Positions 8,251 through 18,950 of a DNA stretch of 46,600 nucleotides are shown here, piece after piece (within the stretch, counting starts at the first letter, position 1; each line of letters starts with the position of its first letter). The translations under genes and the position numbers were made by a program. The notes below the pieces were generated by a model, which made no database searches, was not told the origin of the DNA, and worked only from the letters and a program-made list of their open reading frames with translations. This DNA comes from Candidatus Dormiibacterota bacterium (lineage in GTDB: Bacteria; Chloroflexota; Dormibacteria; Aeolococcales; Bog-877): the NCBI GenBank assembly GCA_027313505.1, contig DAHVDN010000024.1, positions 1 to 46,600 on the forward strand, written 5' to 3'.

Positions 8251-9084
8251 GTGGCCGGGCGACGCTTCGGGATCGACCTCTCCCCGGACCGCCTCGAGGT
8301 GTGGGTCCGGGGTGAGGGCCTGGTCCTGCAGGAGCCTGCGGTCGTGGCTCGCCAGGGTGACCCCTCCAAGCCGCAGGCGATTGGGGTGCAGGCAAGGCGG
8401 CTGGCGGCTGAGGCCGGCGGCGAGGTCGAGCTGGTCGCCCCCTTCGGGATCTTCGATCTTCGGGACCGCCCGGCGGCGGAGCTGATGGTGCGGCAGCTGA
8501 TCAGCAAGGTAGTGGGGCGGCTGGTCTTCGTCCGGCACGAACTGGTGCTGGCCATACCTGCACAACTCTCGACGAGCGCCAGGCGGCTCCTGCTTGACGT
8601 CGCCCTGGCCTCGGGGGCGAGAATGGCCCACCTGCTCGATCTGCCCCTGGCGCTGGCCTTCGGCGCGGGCCTGCCGGTCACCTCCTGGGAGCCGCTACCG
8701 GTGCTTTTTCTGCTCCCCGGAAGCGCTCAGGGTGCGATCGTCTGCCATCACGGGCTGCTGGCGGACCGCGCGCTGGAGATCCCGGAGAGCGACGGGAACC
8801 ACGCACCCTGGCTGTCCGAGCCAGATCAGGAACAACTCCTGTCGCTGGCTCGGGACCTCATCGCGGAGGCACCCCCGCCGGGCGCACAGCGAATCCGCGC
8901 CACCGGTTTCTCGCTGGCCGGTCGAGGAGTTGATCTGGCGGCGGTTGGACCGTGGTTGTCCCGGCGGCTCGACGTACCGGTTAGGGTGGTGTCCGACCCG
9001 GACCACTGCGTGGTGAAGGGTGCTGAGGTGGCGCTGGAGCGGATTGAGGCAGCCGGTGGCAGGACTCTGCTCTACCTGCGTTGA
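8251..9084 (+). CDS. Divergent MreB-like actin-fold protein, nucleotide motifs degenerate
   Basis: Starts GTG 8251, two bases after the murA stop; 277 aa against about 340 for MreB. The N-terminus FGIDLSPDRLEVWVRGEGLVLQEPAVVA aligns by eye with the MreB opening (IGIDLGT...V.V.GKGIVLNEPSVVA), and ALASGARMAHLLDLPLALAFGAGLPV with the MreB [23 protein letters not shown] stretch. Near the end DVPVRVVSDPDHCVVKGAEVAL matches the MreB adenosine-side tail. The phosphate-1 motif (DLGTANT) is replaced by DLSPDRL, and the phosphate-2 motif (DIGGGTT) by FLLPGSAQGA. ATP binding is therefore doubtful. It could be a regulatory pseudo-actin tied to wall synthesis. FtsA and PilM are less likely because no SHS2 or 1C domain is visible. 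The 3' end overlaps the convergent gene by 13 bp. Confidence 0.7.
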   Translation: MAGRRFGIDLSPDRLEVWVRGEGLVLQEPAVVARQGDPSKPQAIGVQARRLAAEAGGEVELVAPFGIFDLRDRPAAELMVRQLISKVVGRLVFVRHELVLAIPAQLSTSARRLLLDVALASGARMAHLLDLPLALAFGAGLPVTSWEPLPVLFLLPGSAQGAIVCHHGLLADRALEIPESDGNHAPWLSEPDQEQLLSLARDLIAEAPPPGAQRIRATGFSLAGRGVDLAAVGPWLSRRLDVPVRVVSDPDHCVVKGAEVALERIEAAGGRTLLYLR

Positions 9085-10202
9085 CCGGCCCGCGCCAGCC
9101 TGAGCTCACGCCATAGGAGGCTCCGGTGCTGGGCTGCCGACTTTTCCCAACTGAAGCGTCCGGCACGGGTAAGGCCGAGCTGGACGAGGTGCCCTCGGAG
9201 CTTTGAGTCGGAGGCCAGCTGGGACAGCGCTGTAGCCCATTCCTCCTTGGACTCGACTGAGACAAGGAGCGCAGCGCCGGCGGCCACCTCCTGAACACCC
9301 CCAACGTCGTTGGCCACGACCGCCGCCCCGCAGGCCATCGCCTCCAACGCCGGGAGGCCGAAGCCCTCATAGAGGGAGGGCACGCAGGCCGCGATCGCAC
9401 CCGAGTACAGGGCCGCCAGCCGCTCCCCTCCCAGGTGAGGCAGCAGCTTCAGTCGGTCGGCGAGCCCAACCATGGCTCCAACCCGGGCGAGCTGTCTGCC
9501 GACCTCTCCCGAGGCGTTGGTGACAACCAGAGACACAGCATCGGTGCGTCCCGGGAACGCCATGGCAAATGCCTCGATGAGGAAGGGGATGTTCTTGCGT
9601 GGATGGTGAGCCCCCACCGCCAACAGGTAGTCGCCTCCTATACCAGCTGCCGCCTTCGCCGTCGCCACCTCCTCAGGCGAGCGGGGTCGGAAGTTGGGAG
9701 CCACCCCGTGGGGGATAGGCGTCACCCGTGCCGGATCCGCTCCGTACAGCTGCACTAGGTCGGCCCTGGTGGTCTCAGATGGGGCTATCACCATGGAGGC
9801 ACGAGCCAGGGTGTCCCTGACGAAGCTGTCGACGGCCCGCCCTGCACCACCCCGGTAGGCGGAAGGCGCCTTGAGGTGCTCCACTCCGTGGATGGTGACC
9901 ACCGACCTCGGCAGTCTCCCGCCTGGAAGTCGGTAGGCGGGGATGAAGAGGAGCTCCGGTGGGTGCCGCCAGAGCTCGGCGCGGAGCCTGACCGCGGTCC
10001 AGCCGCGGGTCATGGGGATCTCCCGCCACCGGCTCGGTCCCTCAAGGTTCGGTGCCAGCTCGGGTGGGCGGCGGGAGTTCACGTACAGCAGAAGCGGTGC
10101 GGGCGGATCCAAGATCAGACGGGAGCAGATCTCTGTTGCGTAGACTCCGATCCCAGTGGGCGCCTTTGAGAACGCCCGGCTGGCATCAATCCCGATCGCC
10201 AC
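9072..10202 (-). CDS. Glycosyltransferase family 4 (GT-B)
   Basis: 376-aa retaining GT-B glycosyltransferase. It begins MAIGIDASRAFSKAPTGIGV, typical of GT4 mannosyl/rhamnosyltransferase-like enzymes, and carries PHGVAPNF and ARHHPRK-like linker residues (LLAVGAHHPRKNIPFL). It ends with the donor-binding signature SLYEGFGLPALEAMACG followed by VVANDVGGVQEV, which includes the E-x7-E pair. Cytoplasmic, probably membrane-associated; acts in polysaccharide or glycolipid assembly. GTG 10202 is the start. It is transcribed away from the atp operon and converges with the MreB-like gene. Acceptor and donor sugars cannot be assigned. Confidence 0.88.
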   Translation of the reverse strand: MAIGIDASRAFSKAPTGIGVYATEICSRLILDPPAPLLLYVNSRRPPELAPNLEGPSRWREIPMTRGWTAVRLRAELWRHPPELLFIPAYRLPGGRLPRSVVTIHGVEHLKAPSAYRGGAGRAVDSFVRDTLARASMVIAPSETTRADLVQLYGADPARVTPIPHGVAPNFRPRSPEEVATAKAAAGIGGDYLLAVGAHHPRKNIPFLIEAFAMAFPGRTDAVSLVVTNASGEVGRQLARVGAMVGLADRLKLLPHLGGERLAALYSGAIAACVPSLYEGFGLPALEAMACGAAVVANDVGGVQEVAAGAALLVSVESKEEWATALSQLASDSKLRGHLVQLGLTRAGRFSWEKSAAQHRSLLWRELRLARAGQRR

Positions 10203-10283
10203 CTGGCCAGTGTAAGCAGCGTCGCGCGGGTGTCGAGAAAGGGCTGAACCGGCGACCCGTTCCTTTGCCCGCGGCCGGGTTTC

Positions 10284-10303
10284 GGCATGCTAAGATCTCG
10301 CCG
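10284..10303 (+). promoter_or_regulatory. Possible extended -10 promoter of the atp operon
   Basis: TAAGAT at 10291-10296 is preceded by TG one base upstream (TGCTAAGAT), an extended -10 pattern, in the 103-bp gap between the divergent glycosyltransferase and atpZ. No good -35 is visible. Transcription would begin near 10303, almost at the TTG (10306) proposed for atpZ. Weak evidence. Confidence 0.35.
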
Positions 10304-10305
10304 AT

Positions 10306-10542
10306 TTGTCCTCCGAGGGCGATCCGAAGCGGCCCGAGGGAGTGTCGGGTCCCGGAGGAGCCCTCGCCTTGGTAGGAGTCTTCTCGATCACGGTCGTAAC
10401 TGGCGTCGTGGCCGGGGTGCTGTTGGATCAGCGCTTGCACACACTTCCGTGGCTCACGCTCACGGGGCTGATGGTGGGGCTGGTGGGGGGCTCTCTGGCC
10501 GTCTATCGTGGGCTTTCCGTTTACCGGGGAAGAAGGGATTGA
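10306..10542 (+). CDS. atpZ: AtpZ-like F0F1 ATPase accessory protein
   Basis: 78-aa protein with two membrane helices (about residues 20-42 and 47-68) separated by the short loop LDQRLHTLPW, the layout of the AtpZ family found at the head of atp operons. It is followed by AtpI and the structural subunits in the standard order. AtpZ is implicated in Mg2+/Ca2+ handling or assembly of the c ring; function here is inferred from position. The start is uncertain: TTG 10306 gives the full-length family N-terminus but has no clear ribosome site; GTG 10342 would shorten the hydrophilic leader by 12 residues. The stop overlaps the next ATG (TGATG). Confidence 0.75.
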   Translation: MSSEGDPKRPEGVSGPGGALALVGVFSITVVTGVVAGVLLDQRLHTLPWLTLTGLMVGLVGGSLAVYRGLSVYRGRRD

Positions 10543-10907
10543 TGGTGCAGAACGCTGACGAGATGGTCGGGGCGGTGAGGTCGGCCTGGCTCGCCGCCGC
10601 CGCCGCGGTGGTGGTCGTCGTGGTCGCCGGACTTCTCATCGCTGGGTTGGAGGGCGCCGGGCTGGCGCTCGCAGGTGGGCTGGTGGGTATCGGCAACCTG
10701 CAGCTGGCGGTGTTCGCTCTGAAGCGTTCGCCGATCGCCTTTTTGGGATCGAGTCTGCCCAGGCTGGCGGTCATCACGGTCGCGCTCGCAGCTTTGGTGG
10801 TGGCTCTCGGCCCGATTGGGATCTGGGCGCTTCTGGGACTTTTGGTGACCCACCTGGCACAGGTGGGCGCGGTGCTTCGGCTGGGTATGAGGATGAGCTC
10901 CCGATGA
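10542..10907 (+). CDS. atpI: ATP synthase protein I (AtpI-like)
   Basis: 121-aa very hydrophobic protein with about four membrane helices, lying between atpZ and atpB as AtpI does. It contains AGGLVGIGNLQLAVFALKRS between helices 2 and 3, typical of AtpI-like proteins that help assemble the c ring. ATG 10542 overlaps the atpZ stop and is preceded by AGAAGGGA (10531-10538); the frame is open further upstream but only as a shadow of atpZ. Its 3' end overlaps atpB by ATGA. Sequence conservation in this family is low, so position carries much of the call. Confidence 0.8.
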   Translation: MVQNADEMVGAVRSAWLAAAAAVVVVVVAGLLIAGLEGAGLALAGGLVGIGNLQLAVFALKRSPIAFLGSSLPRLAVITVALAALVVALGPIGIWALLGLLVTHLAQVGAVLRLGMRMSSR

Positions 10908-11662
10908 GGCCGATGGTCATGACCTCGATAGCCGTGGGCAGCCACTGGGTGGGCCACATTTTTGGTCAGACGATCTACTTGGACACCCTCATCAGCAGCG
11001 GCGTCGCCTTCATGATCGTGCTCGGCGTCGGGCTCTACCTAAGGAGTCGGATCACCAGCGGGGTCCCCGGACGGCTCCAGGCGATGATCGAATTTGTATG
11101 GACCACTGTGGACGACTACATCACCCGCATGGTCGGCCCCTTCGCGCGCTGGGTCGTGCCGCTGGTTGTGGTCCTCTTCTTCTACATCCTGGTCAGCAAC
11201 TGGCTGGAGTTGATTCCCACCGGGGCCAGGCTCACCTCACCGACCTCGGATGTGAATGACACCGCCGCCTTGGCGATCATCGTGATCGTGATGGTGCATG
11301 TCACATCCATCCGGCGCAAGGGCTTCGGGGGATATCTCAAGATCAACTACCTCCATCCCGAGGGGTTGCCCTGGTGGGCCTACATCGGCCTGGCCCCGAT
11401 CAACCTGATTGCCCAGATCTCATACCCGATCTCTCTCACCCTCCGGCTCTTCGGCAACATGTTCGCCGCCGCCCTGATGCTGGAGATCATCGCTATCCTG
11501 CCGATCTACATCGGATTTGCCTTCAACGGCATCTGGAAGCTCTTTGAAGGGCTATTCGTCGACGTGATTCAGGCTTTCATCTTCGCCCTGCTGACGGTCA
11601 TCTACCTCAGCATGGCGACAATGAGCGAGGACCATCAGTCCGCCGAGACCGCCAGCAGCTAG
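10904..11662 (+). CDS. atpB: F0F1 ATP synthase subunit a
   Basis: Membrane stator subunit forming the proton half-channels. The 252-aa protein has five to six membrane helices, the NWLELIP segment, and the essential arginine in [15 protein letters not shown] (R181), which faces the c-ring carboxylate. The ATG overlaps the AtpI stop (ATGA). Length and motifs are standard for the F-type enzyme. Confidence 0.95.
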   Translation: MRPMVMTSIAVGSHWVGHIFGQTIYLDTLISSGVAFMIVLGVGLYLRSRITSGVPGRLQAMIEFVWTTVDDYITRMVGPFARWVVPLVVVLFFYILVSNWLELIPTGARLTSPTSDVNDTAALAIIVIVMVHVTSIRRKGFGGYLKINYLHPEGLPWWAYIGLAPINLIAQISYPISLTLRLFGNMFAAALMLEIIAILPIYIGFAFNGIWKLFEGLFVDVIQAFIFALLTVIYLSMATMSEDHQSAETASS

Positions 11663-11675
11663 GTCCTAAAGGACC
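11662..11675 (+). promoter_or_regulatory. Small stem-loop between atpB and atpE
   Basis: GGTCCTAAAGGACC begins in the atpB stop codon and can form a 5-bp stem (GGTCC/GGACC) with loop TAAA. It lies 14 nt before the strong atpE ribosome site GGAGGAGA (about 11690-11697). Intercistronic structures before atpE are known to help raise c-subunit yield. The role here is inference. Confidence 0.35.
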
Positions 11676-11700
11676 ACACCAAGACCTGGGAGGAGAAGAC

Positions 11701-11943
11701 TTGCTCACCACCGCACACGCAGAGGTTTACGCCGGAGCCATGATCGGCACCGGTGTGGGCGCAGTCGGGGCCGCTATCGGGGACGGCCTGGCCGGCGCCC
11801 AGTTGATCGCCGGAATCGCCCGCCAGCCGGAGGCCCAGGGACGACTGCTCACCTGGACCTTCCTCACCGTGGGTCTGGCTGAGGCTGTGTACTTCATCAA
11901 CTTGGCGCTGATGTTCGTCTTCATCGCCCTGGCCGGGAAGTAG
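11701..11943 (+). CDS. atpE: F0F1 ATP synthase subunit c
   Basis: 80-aa proteolipid forming the rotor ring: two helices joined by the polar loop ARQPEAQGR, with the ion-carrying carboxylate E61 in [14 protein letters not shown]. There is no Ser/Thr directly after E61 (AEA), so proton rather than sodium coupling is likely. D28, L59, E61 and I66 occupy the same places as in the mycobacterial c subunit, while position 63 is Val rather than Ala. TTG 11701 is the start, supported by GGAGGAGA 4-11 bases upstream. Confidence 0.96.
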   Translation: MLTTAHAEVYAGAMIGTGVGAVGAAIGDGLAGAQLIAGIARQPEAQGRLLTWTFLTVGLAEAVYFINLALMFVFIALAGK

Positions 11944-11952
11944 GCGACTTCC

Positions 11953-12456
11953 GTGATCCTGGCCGCCAACCCCCTGGCCCTTAACGCGACTTTCATCGTC
12001 GAGATCGTCGTTTTCCTGGCCCTTCTGTGGCTGCTTTCGCGTTACGTCTTTCCCCCCTTGGACAAGGCGCTGCGGGCTCGCCAGGCCCAGATCGCCCAGG
12101 CGCTGGGCGAGGCCGAGGCGGCGAGGAAGGAGGCCGAGCACGCAAGGGTGGCCGAGCGCGAGGAGATGGCGGAGGCCAGAGCCAAGGCCCAAGAGGTGTT
12201 GGACCGGGCTCAGCAGCTGGGGGAGCAGCTTCGGGAGGAGCTGCGCCAAAAGGGAGAGCAGGAGCAGCAGGCGATGCTGGAGCGCGCCAGGGCCGAGCTG
12301 GCCCGGGAGCGTGAGCAGGCGGTCCTGGAGCTTCGCCGTCAGGCTGCCGACCTGGTGATGCTGGCGACCGCCAAGGTCCTGCAGGAGGAGTTGGACCCCG
12401 CTCGGCAGCGGCGTCTGATCGACCAGGCCCTCAAGGAGGTGGACCTCAGTGCCTAA
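11953..12456 (+). CDS. atpF: F0F1 ATP synthase subunit b
   Basis: Peripheral stalk subunit, 167 aa: one N-terminal membrane helix (about residues 10-32, IVEIVVFLALLWLLSRYVF) followed by a long charged coiled coil rich in Ala, Glu, Arg and Gln (residues 35-140) that reaches up to the delta subunit. GTG 11953 starts 10 bases after atpE ends. Its stop overlaps the atpH start by 8 bases. Confidence 0.93.
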   Translation: MILAANPLALNATFIVEIVVFLALLWLLSRYVFPPLDKALRARQAQIAQALGEAEAARKEAEHARVAEREEMAEARAKAQEVLDRAQQLGEQLREELRQKGEQEQQAMLERARAELAREREQAVLELRRQAADLVMLATAKVLQEELDPARQRRLIDQALKEVDLSA

Positions 12457-13024
12457 TGTCGCTGAGGCACCGAGGGTTCCAAGCACCGCCCGCCACTACG
12501 CAAAGGCCATCTTCGAGCTGGCTTCGGGCCACGGCTCCTATTCCGACTGGTCCGATCGGCTGCGGCGCCTGCGCGCCCTGCTCGAGGGCTCGGAGCTGGG
12601 AGCAGCCCTGCGCAGCCCGGAGTTCTCAGCCGCTCAGCGCCAGGAGCTGGCCCAGGCGGTGCTGGCTCGCGACAGCGGGATCGATCAGGAGGCGGGCAAC
12701 CTGCTCCGCCTTCTCATTCAGAGCCGACGTACCGCCATGCTGCCGGCGATCCAGGCCGGATACAACGACCTGGTCGACCGAGCCGAGGGTAGGGTCAAGG
12801 CCAGGCTCTCGACGGCGGTAGAGGTCGGCCGAGAGGATTTGGCGCGGTTCTCCAAGGACCTCTCGGAACGGCTCGGAATGGCGGTGGACTTTGAAGCCGA
12901 GGTGGACCCCTCCCTCTTGGGCGGGGCCGTGGTGCGGGTGGGGGATCGGGTGTTCGACGCCAGTCTGAAAGCCAAGCTCCAGCAGCTGCGCCGCGAGATG
13001 TTGACAGAAGCGCAACCTTCGTGA
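12449..13024 (+). CDS. atpH: F0F1 ATP synthase subunit delta
   Basis: 191-aa stalk protein joining subunit b to the top of the alpha/beta hexamer. The N-terminal part [14 protein letters not shown] and the C-terminal [25 protein letters not shown] are the family signatures. GTG 12449 overlaps the atpF 3' end, indicating coupling. Normal length for bacterial delta, without the b-delta fusion seen in mycobacteria. Confidence 0.94.
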   Translation: MPNVAEAPRVPSTARHYAKAIFELASGHGSYSDWSDRLRRLRALLEGSELGAALRSPEFSAAQRQELAQAVLARDSGIDQEAGNLLRLLIQSRRTAMLPAIQAGYNDLVDRAEGRVKARLSTAVEVGREDLARFSKDLSERLGMAVDFEAEVDPSLLGGAVVRVGDRVFDASLKAKLQQLRREMLTEAQPS

Positions 13025-13031
13025 GGAGACC

Positions 13032-14567
13032 ATGAGCCTCAGTGCCGACGACATAGGCAAGATCATCAAGAGCAAGATCGCCGACTTCGACGCCCCGGTG
13101 GTCACGGCCCAGTCCGGCGTCATCACTGCCCTGGCTGACGGCATCGCCCAGGTGTACGGCCTGGAGGGCGCGATGGCGGGTGAGCTCCTGGAGTTCCCCA
13201 AGGGAATCTTTGGAATGGCGCTCAACCTCGAGGAGGATTTGGTGAGGGCCATCGTGATGGGCCACTTCGAGGACCTCAGCGAGGGTGACGAGGTGCGCAC
13301 GACCGGCAGGATCGTCGAAGTCCCGGTCGGTCGGGAACTGGTCGGGCGGGTGGTGAACGCCCTGGGCGAGCCGATCGATGGCAAGGGGGAGGTCGCCACC
13401 AAGGATCGCTGGCCGGTCGAGCGTCCGGCGCCGGGGGTGGTCGACCGCCAGCCGGTTGACACCCCGGTGGCAACGGGAATCAAGGCGATCGACGCCCTGG
13501 TCCCCATCGGCCGCGGGCAGCGCGAGCTTCTCATTGGGGATCGTCAGATCGGAAAGACGGCGATCGCCATCGACACGATCATCAATCAGAAGGGCAAGAA
13601 CCTAACCTGCATCTACGTGGCGATTGGCCAGACCGCGACCTCGGTTGCCCGAGTGGCGGCGCTGCTTGAGGAGTACGGGGCGCTGGAGCACACCATCATC
13701 GTCAGCGCCACTGCGGCCGAGCCGGCCGCGCTCCAGTATCTGGCACCGTACTCGGCCTGCACCATGGGCGAGTGGTTCATGGAGCAGGGTGAGGACGCCC
13801 TGGTCGTCTACGACGATCTCAGCAAGCACGCCTGGGCCTATCGGGAGATCTCCTTGGCGCTGCGCCGACCCCCCGGACGGGAGGCATATCCCGGGGACGT
13901 CTTCTACCTGCATTCCCGGTTGTTGGAGCGCGCGGCCAGGTTGAACCAGGAAAAGGGTGGGGGCTCATTGACAGCCCTGCCGATCATCGAGACCCAGGCC
14001 AACGACGTCTCCGCCTACATCCCCACCAATGTCATCTCCATCACCGATGGACAGATCTACTTGGAGGGTGACCTCTTCTACGCCGGCACCAGGCCCGCCA
14101 TCTCCGTCGGCCTCTCCGTCAGCCGGGTCGGTGGTGACGCCATGACCAAGGCGATGCGGTCGGTGGCCGGTGGCATGCGGTTGGATCTGGCCCAGTATCG
14201 GGCGCTGGCGGCCTTCGCCCAGTTCTCCTCGGACCTGGACAAGTCCACTCGCGACCAGCTGGAGCGGGGCCGGCGGCTCACCGAGTTGCTGAAGCAGAAT
14301 CAGTACCAGCCGGTTCCACTGTCCCACCAGGTGATGACCATCTTCGCCGGCACCAACGGTCTTCTGGATCGGGTTCCGGTGGAGCGGATCGGGGAGTGGG
14401 ACCAGCAGTTCAGGCGCTGGGTGGGTCAGACCCACGGCCCTCTGGAGCAGGCCATCGAGGAGCGCAAGGTTCTGGACGACGAGATGACCAAGCAGCTTCG
14501 AGCGGCGCTGGAGGAGTTCAACCAGGGATTCGACATGGGGCCGGAGACGGCCGCGGAAGGTAGCTGA
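13032..14567 (+). CDS. atpA: F0F1 ATP synthase subunit alpha
   Basis: 511-aa non-catalytic nucleotide-binding subunit. The P-loop reads GDRQIGKT (residues 169-176; Thr is more usual where Ile stands). Downstream are [32 protein letters not shown] and the arginine-finger region [17 protein letters not shown] 13032 is preceded by GTGAGGAGA. The C-terminus ends in an acidic tail. Alternates with beta in the F1 head. Confidence 0.97.
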   Translation: MSLSADDIGKIIKSKIADFDAPVVTAQSGVITALADGIAQVYGLEGAMAGELLEFPKGIFGMALNLEEDLVRAIVMGHFEDLSEGDEVRTTGRIVEVPVGRELVGRVVNALGEPIDGKGEVATKDRWPVERPAPGVVDRQPVDTPVATGIKAIDALVPIGRGQRELLIGDRQIGKTAIAIDTIINQKGKNLTCIYVAIGQTATSVARVAALLEEYGALEHTIIVSATAAEPAALQYLAPYSACTMGEWFMEQGEDALVVYDDLSKHAWAYREISLALRRPPGREAYPGDVFYLHSRLLERAARLNQEKGGGSLTALPIIETQANDVSAYIPTNVISITDGQIYLEGDLFYAGTRPAISVGLSVSRVGGDAMTKAMRSVAGGMRLDLAQYRALAAFAQFSSDLDKSTRDQLERGRRLTELLKQNQYQPVPLSHQVMTIFAGTNGLLDRVPVERIGEWDQQFRRWVGQTHGPLEQAIEERKVLDDEMTKQLRAALEEFNQGFDMGPETAAEGS

Positions 14568-14576
14568 GGCAGCTGA

Positions 14577-16905
<2,329 letters not shown>

Positions 16906-16906
16906 G

Positions 16907-17329
16907 ATGGGAGTCGCCACCCGGCTCCTGACCAGCCAGAGGCCGCTGTTCGAAGGTGCCTGTGACTTCATAGTCCTGCGCGGCGCCGACGGCGACCTTG
17001 GAGTTCTGCCCAGCCACGCTCCCCTGCTCACCTGGCTGAAGCCGGGTGAGGTCATGCTCCGCCGGGGGGAGCGCGAGGAGTACTACTTTCTGGAGGACGG
17101 CTACCTGGAGGTGCTCCCCGAACGGGTCTTGATCATGGCCCAGAGGGGGGACAGGTCAGACGCCATCGACCTGGCCGAGGCGGAGGGTCAGCTAAGGTCG
17201 GCTGAGGAGGCTCTCACCCGCGCGTCCGGCTCCTCGGAGCAGGAGACGGCCGAGCTTGAGGGAGCCGTCGCGGTGGCGGCAGCCCGGCTCGAGGCCGCGC
17301 AACTCCAGCGGCGTAGGGCCCGCGACTGA
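16907..17329 (+). CDS. atpC: F0F1 ATP synthase subunit epsilon
   Basis: 140-aa rotor subunit: N-terminal beta-sandwich with TRLLTSQRPLFEGACDFIVLRGADGDLGVLPSHAPLLT-type sequence and GYLEVLPERVLIMAQ, then a helical C-terminus rich in Ala, Glu and Arg. Starts one base after the atpD stop and closes the operon. No clear U-tract terminator follows before the next promoter at 17371. Confidence 0.93.
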   Translation: MGVATRLLTSQRPLFEGACDFIVLRGADGDLGVLPSHAPLLTWLKPGEVMLRRGEREEYYFLEDGYLEVLPERVLIMAQRGDRSDAIDLAEAEGQLRSAEEALTRASGSSEQETAELEGAVAVAAARLEAAQLQRRRARD

Positions 17330-17370
17330 CACGGCGAGACGCGACTTCGTAACGGCTCGGCAGCGGCCGG

Positions 17371-17397
17371 TTGGGCCAATTGGCCCAATCCTATACT
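17371..17397 (+). promoter_or_regulatory. Promoter with perfect 18-bp palindrome before the TagA/WecG gene
   Basis: 17371-17388 is the perfect palindrome TTGGGCCAATTGGCCCAA. Four bases later comes TATACT (17392-17397), a good -10. The left end of the palindrome could serve as -35 (TTGGGC) with a 15-bp spacer. An operator covering the -35 region would block polymerase, so a dimeric repressor site is likely. Transcription from this -10 should begin about 17404, exactly on the ATG. Confidence 0.6.
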
Positions 17398-17403
17398 CGC
17401 TTG

Positions 17404-18204
17404 ATGGCTTCCTCAACCTCGAGGTCAGCGACCGCAGTCGCTGCCACCGATATGGCGGACCGCCCCCGCCTGGCGATCCTGGGAGCGGCAGTAGACCTCT
17501 GCACCCGCCAGGAGGCGCTCCTACGCTGCGAGCGGGCGCTGGCGGCTGGGGCCGCCGCCCTGCCGATCCAGATCGCGACTTTGAACCCTGAGATGGTGAT
17601 GCAGGCTCGGCGGAATCCCGAACTCCAAGAGGTGTTGGGCGCCGCCGAACTTGTGGTACCGGATGGCGCCGGGGTGTCCTGGGCCGCCCGTCGGTTGGGA
17701 AGCCCCCTTCCGGAACGAATCCCCGGGGTTGAGCTGCTGGTCGACCTCTTATCGCTGGCGGCACGCCGGGGGTGGAGCGTGTACTTTCTGGGAGCCGCCC
17801 CCGGGGTGGCTGAGGAGGCCGCCGTTCGACTGCAGAGGGAGCTTCCTGCGCTCTTGGTGGCCGGGTGCGCCAGTGGATCCTACGCCGAGGCAGACGCCGA
17901 AGCTGTCGTCGCCGCAATCCGGAGCAGCGGCGCCCGCCTTCTCGCGGTCGCCTTTGGAGTACCCCACCAGGACCTCTGGCTCGGTCGCCATCTGGCAGAG
18001 ACTGGGTGTGCGGTGGGAATCGGGGTGGGTGGCTCTTTTGACTACCTGTCGGGCAGGGTGCGCAGAGCCCCTGGCGCGCTCCGCCGCCTCGGGCTGGAGT
18101 GGAGCTTCAGGCTGCTGCGGCAGCCTTGGCGGATTCGGCGCATGCTCAGGGGGGCGCCATTCTTCCTTCTGGTGTGGCGAGAGAGCCGCCAGGTGAAACA
18201 CTGA
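17404..18204 (+). CDS. WecG/TagA/CpsF family glycosyltransferase (GT26)
   Basis: 266-aa enzyme of the family that adds N-acetylmannosamine (or a related sugar) to a lipid-linked GlcNAc made by TagO/WecA-type enzymes. Visible motifs are IATLNPEMVMQARRNPELQ, LVVPDGAGVSWAARRLG, RIPGVELL, WSVYFLGAAPGVAEEAA, LLAVAFGVPHQDLWL and GVGGSFDYLSGRVRRAP, all matching the GT26 core. ATG 17404 sits six bases after TATACT, so a leaderless mRNA is proposed; ATG 17452, next to MADRPRLAILGA, is the alternative. The stop overlaps the next gene (TGATG). The tagO-like gene at 5856 probably supplies its acceptor. Confidence 0.9.
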   Translation: MASSTSRSATAVAATDMADRPRLAILGAAVDLCTRQEALLRCERALAAGAAALPIQIATLNPEMVMQARRNPELQEVLGAAELVVPDGAGVSWAARRLGSPLPERIPGVELLVDLLSLAARRGWSVYFLGAAPGVAEEAAVRLQRELPALLVAGCASGSYAEADAEAVVAAIRSSGARLLAVAFGVPHQDLWLGRHLAETGCAVGIGVGGSFDYLSGRVRRAPGALRRLGLEWSFRLLRQPWRIRRMLRGAPFFLLVWRESRQVKH

Positions 18205-18950
18205 TGCTCGTGCGTCGCCCCAGCCTCAGTGTGGTCATCCCCGCCTACAACGAGGAATCGCGCCTTTCGCCCTCTCTGGTGGTGATCAGGGAGTTTCTGG
18301 AGGCGCAGGACATCGGCTATGAGGTTGTGGTGGTCGATGACGGCAGCCGGGATCGCACCGCAGAGCTGGTGCGCGGGGCGATCGTTGGGTGGCCCGAGTT
18401 GAGCCTGGTGCAGCTGCCGCAAAACCGGGGCAAGGGTGCGGCGGTCCAGCAGGGGATGATGAGCGCCCGCGGGGTGCATCGGCTCTTCACCGACGCCGAC
18501 CTTTCCACTCCAATCTCCGAGCTGCCCAAGTTGCAGGAGGCGCTCCGGCGTGGGGCGGAGGTGGCGATAGCCTCAAGGGCCCTTCGCGCCTCGGAGGTGC
18601 AGGTGCACCAGCCAATTCACCGTGAGCTGATGGGGAAAACCTACAACCGATTGCTCCGCGCCATGGTGCTTCCCGGTCTCTTTGACACCCAGTGTGGCTT
18701 CAAGCTATTTACCTCGGCGGCGGCGGAGAGCTGCTTTGCCAGGTTGGCGTGCCCCGGCTTCGGCTTCGACGCCGAGGTGTTGCTGCATGCCCGGAACCTC
18801 GGCATGCGCGTCGCCGAGGTAGGAGTCGTCTGGCGTAATGCCAAGGGTACCAGCGTGAACTCGCTTCCGGACAGCTGGAGGATGCTGGCGGAGCTCTGGC
18901 AACTCCGGCGGATGCGGGTGTCCCCGCGGCCGGTGGCCGAGCGCATTTGA
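18204..18950 (+). CDS. Glycosyltransferase family 2, dolichyl/polyprenyl-phosphate sugar synthase-like
   Basis: 248-aa GT-A enzyme. It shows SVVIPAYNEESRL, VVVVDDGSRDRTAELV, the metal-binding LFTDADLSTPISEL, DTQCGFKLF and GFGFDAEVL, a set shared with Alg5/DPM-like enzymes that load glucose or mannose onto a polyprenyl phosphate. No membrane helices are evident. ATG 18204 overlaps the previous stop; the frame is open back to 18099 but that is inside the upstream gene. Likely provides lipid-linked sugar for the membrane transferases nearby. The sugar is not predictable. Confidence 0.9.
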   Translation: MLVRRPSLSVVIPAYNEESRLSPSLVVIREFLEAQDIGYEVVVVDDGSRDRTAELVRGAIVGWPELSLVQLPQNRGKGAAVQQGMMSARGVHRLFTDADLSTPISELPKLQEALRRGAEVAIASRALRASEVQVHQPIHRELMGKTYNRLLRAMVLPGLFDTQCGFKLFTSAAAESCFARLACPGFGFDAEVLLHARNLGMRVAEVGVVWRNAKGTSVNSLPDSWRMLAELWQLRRMRVSPRPVAERI

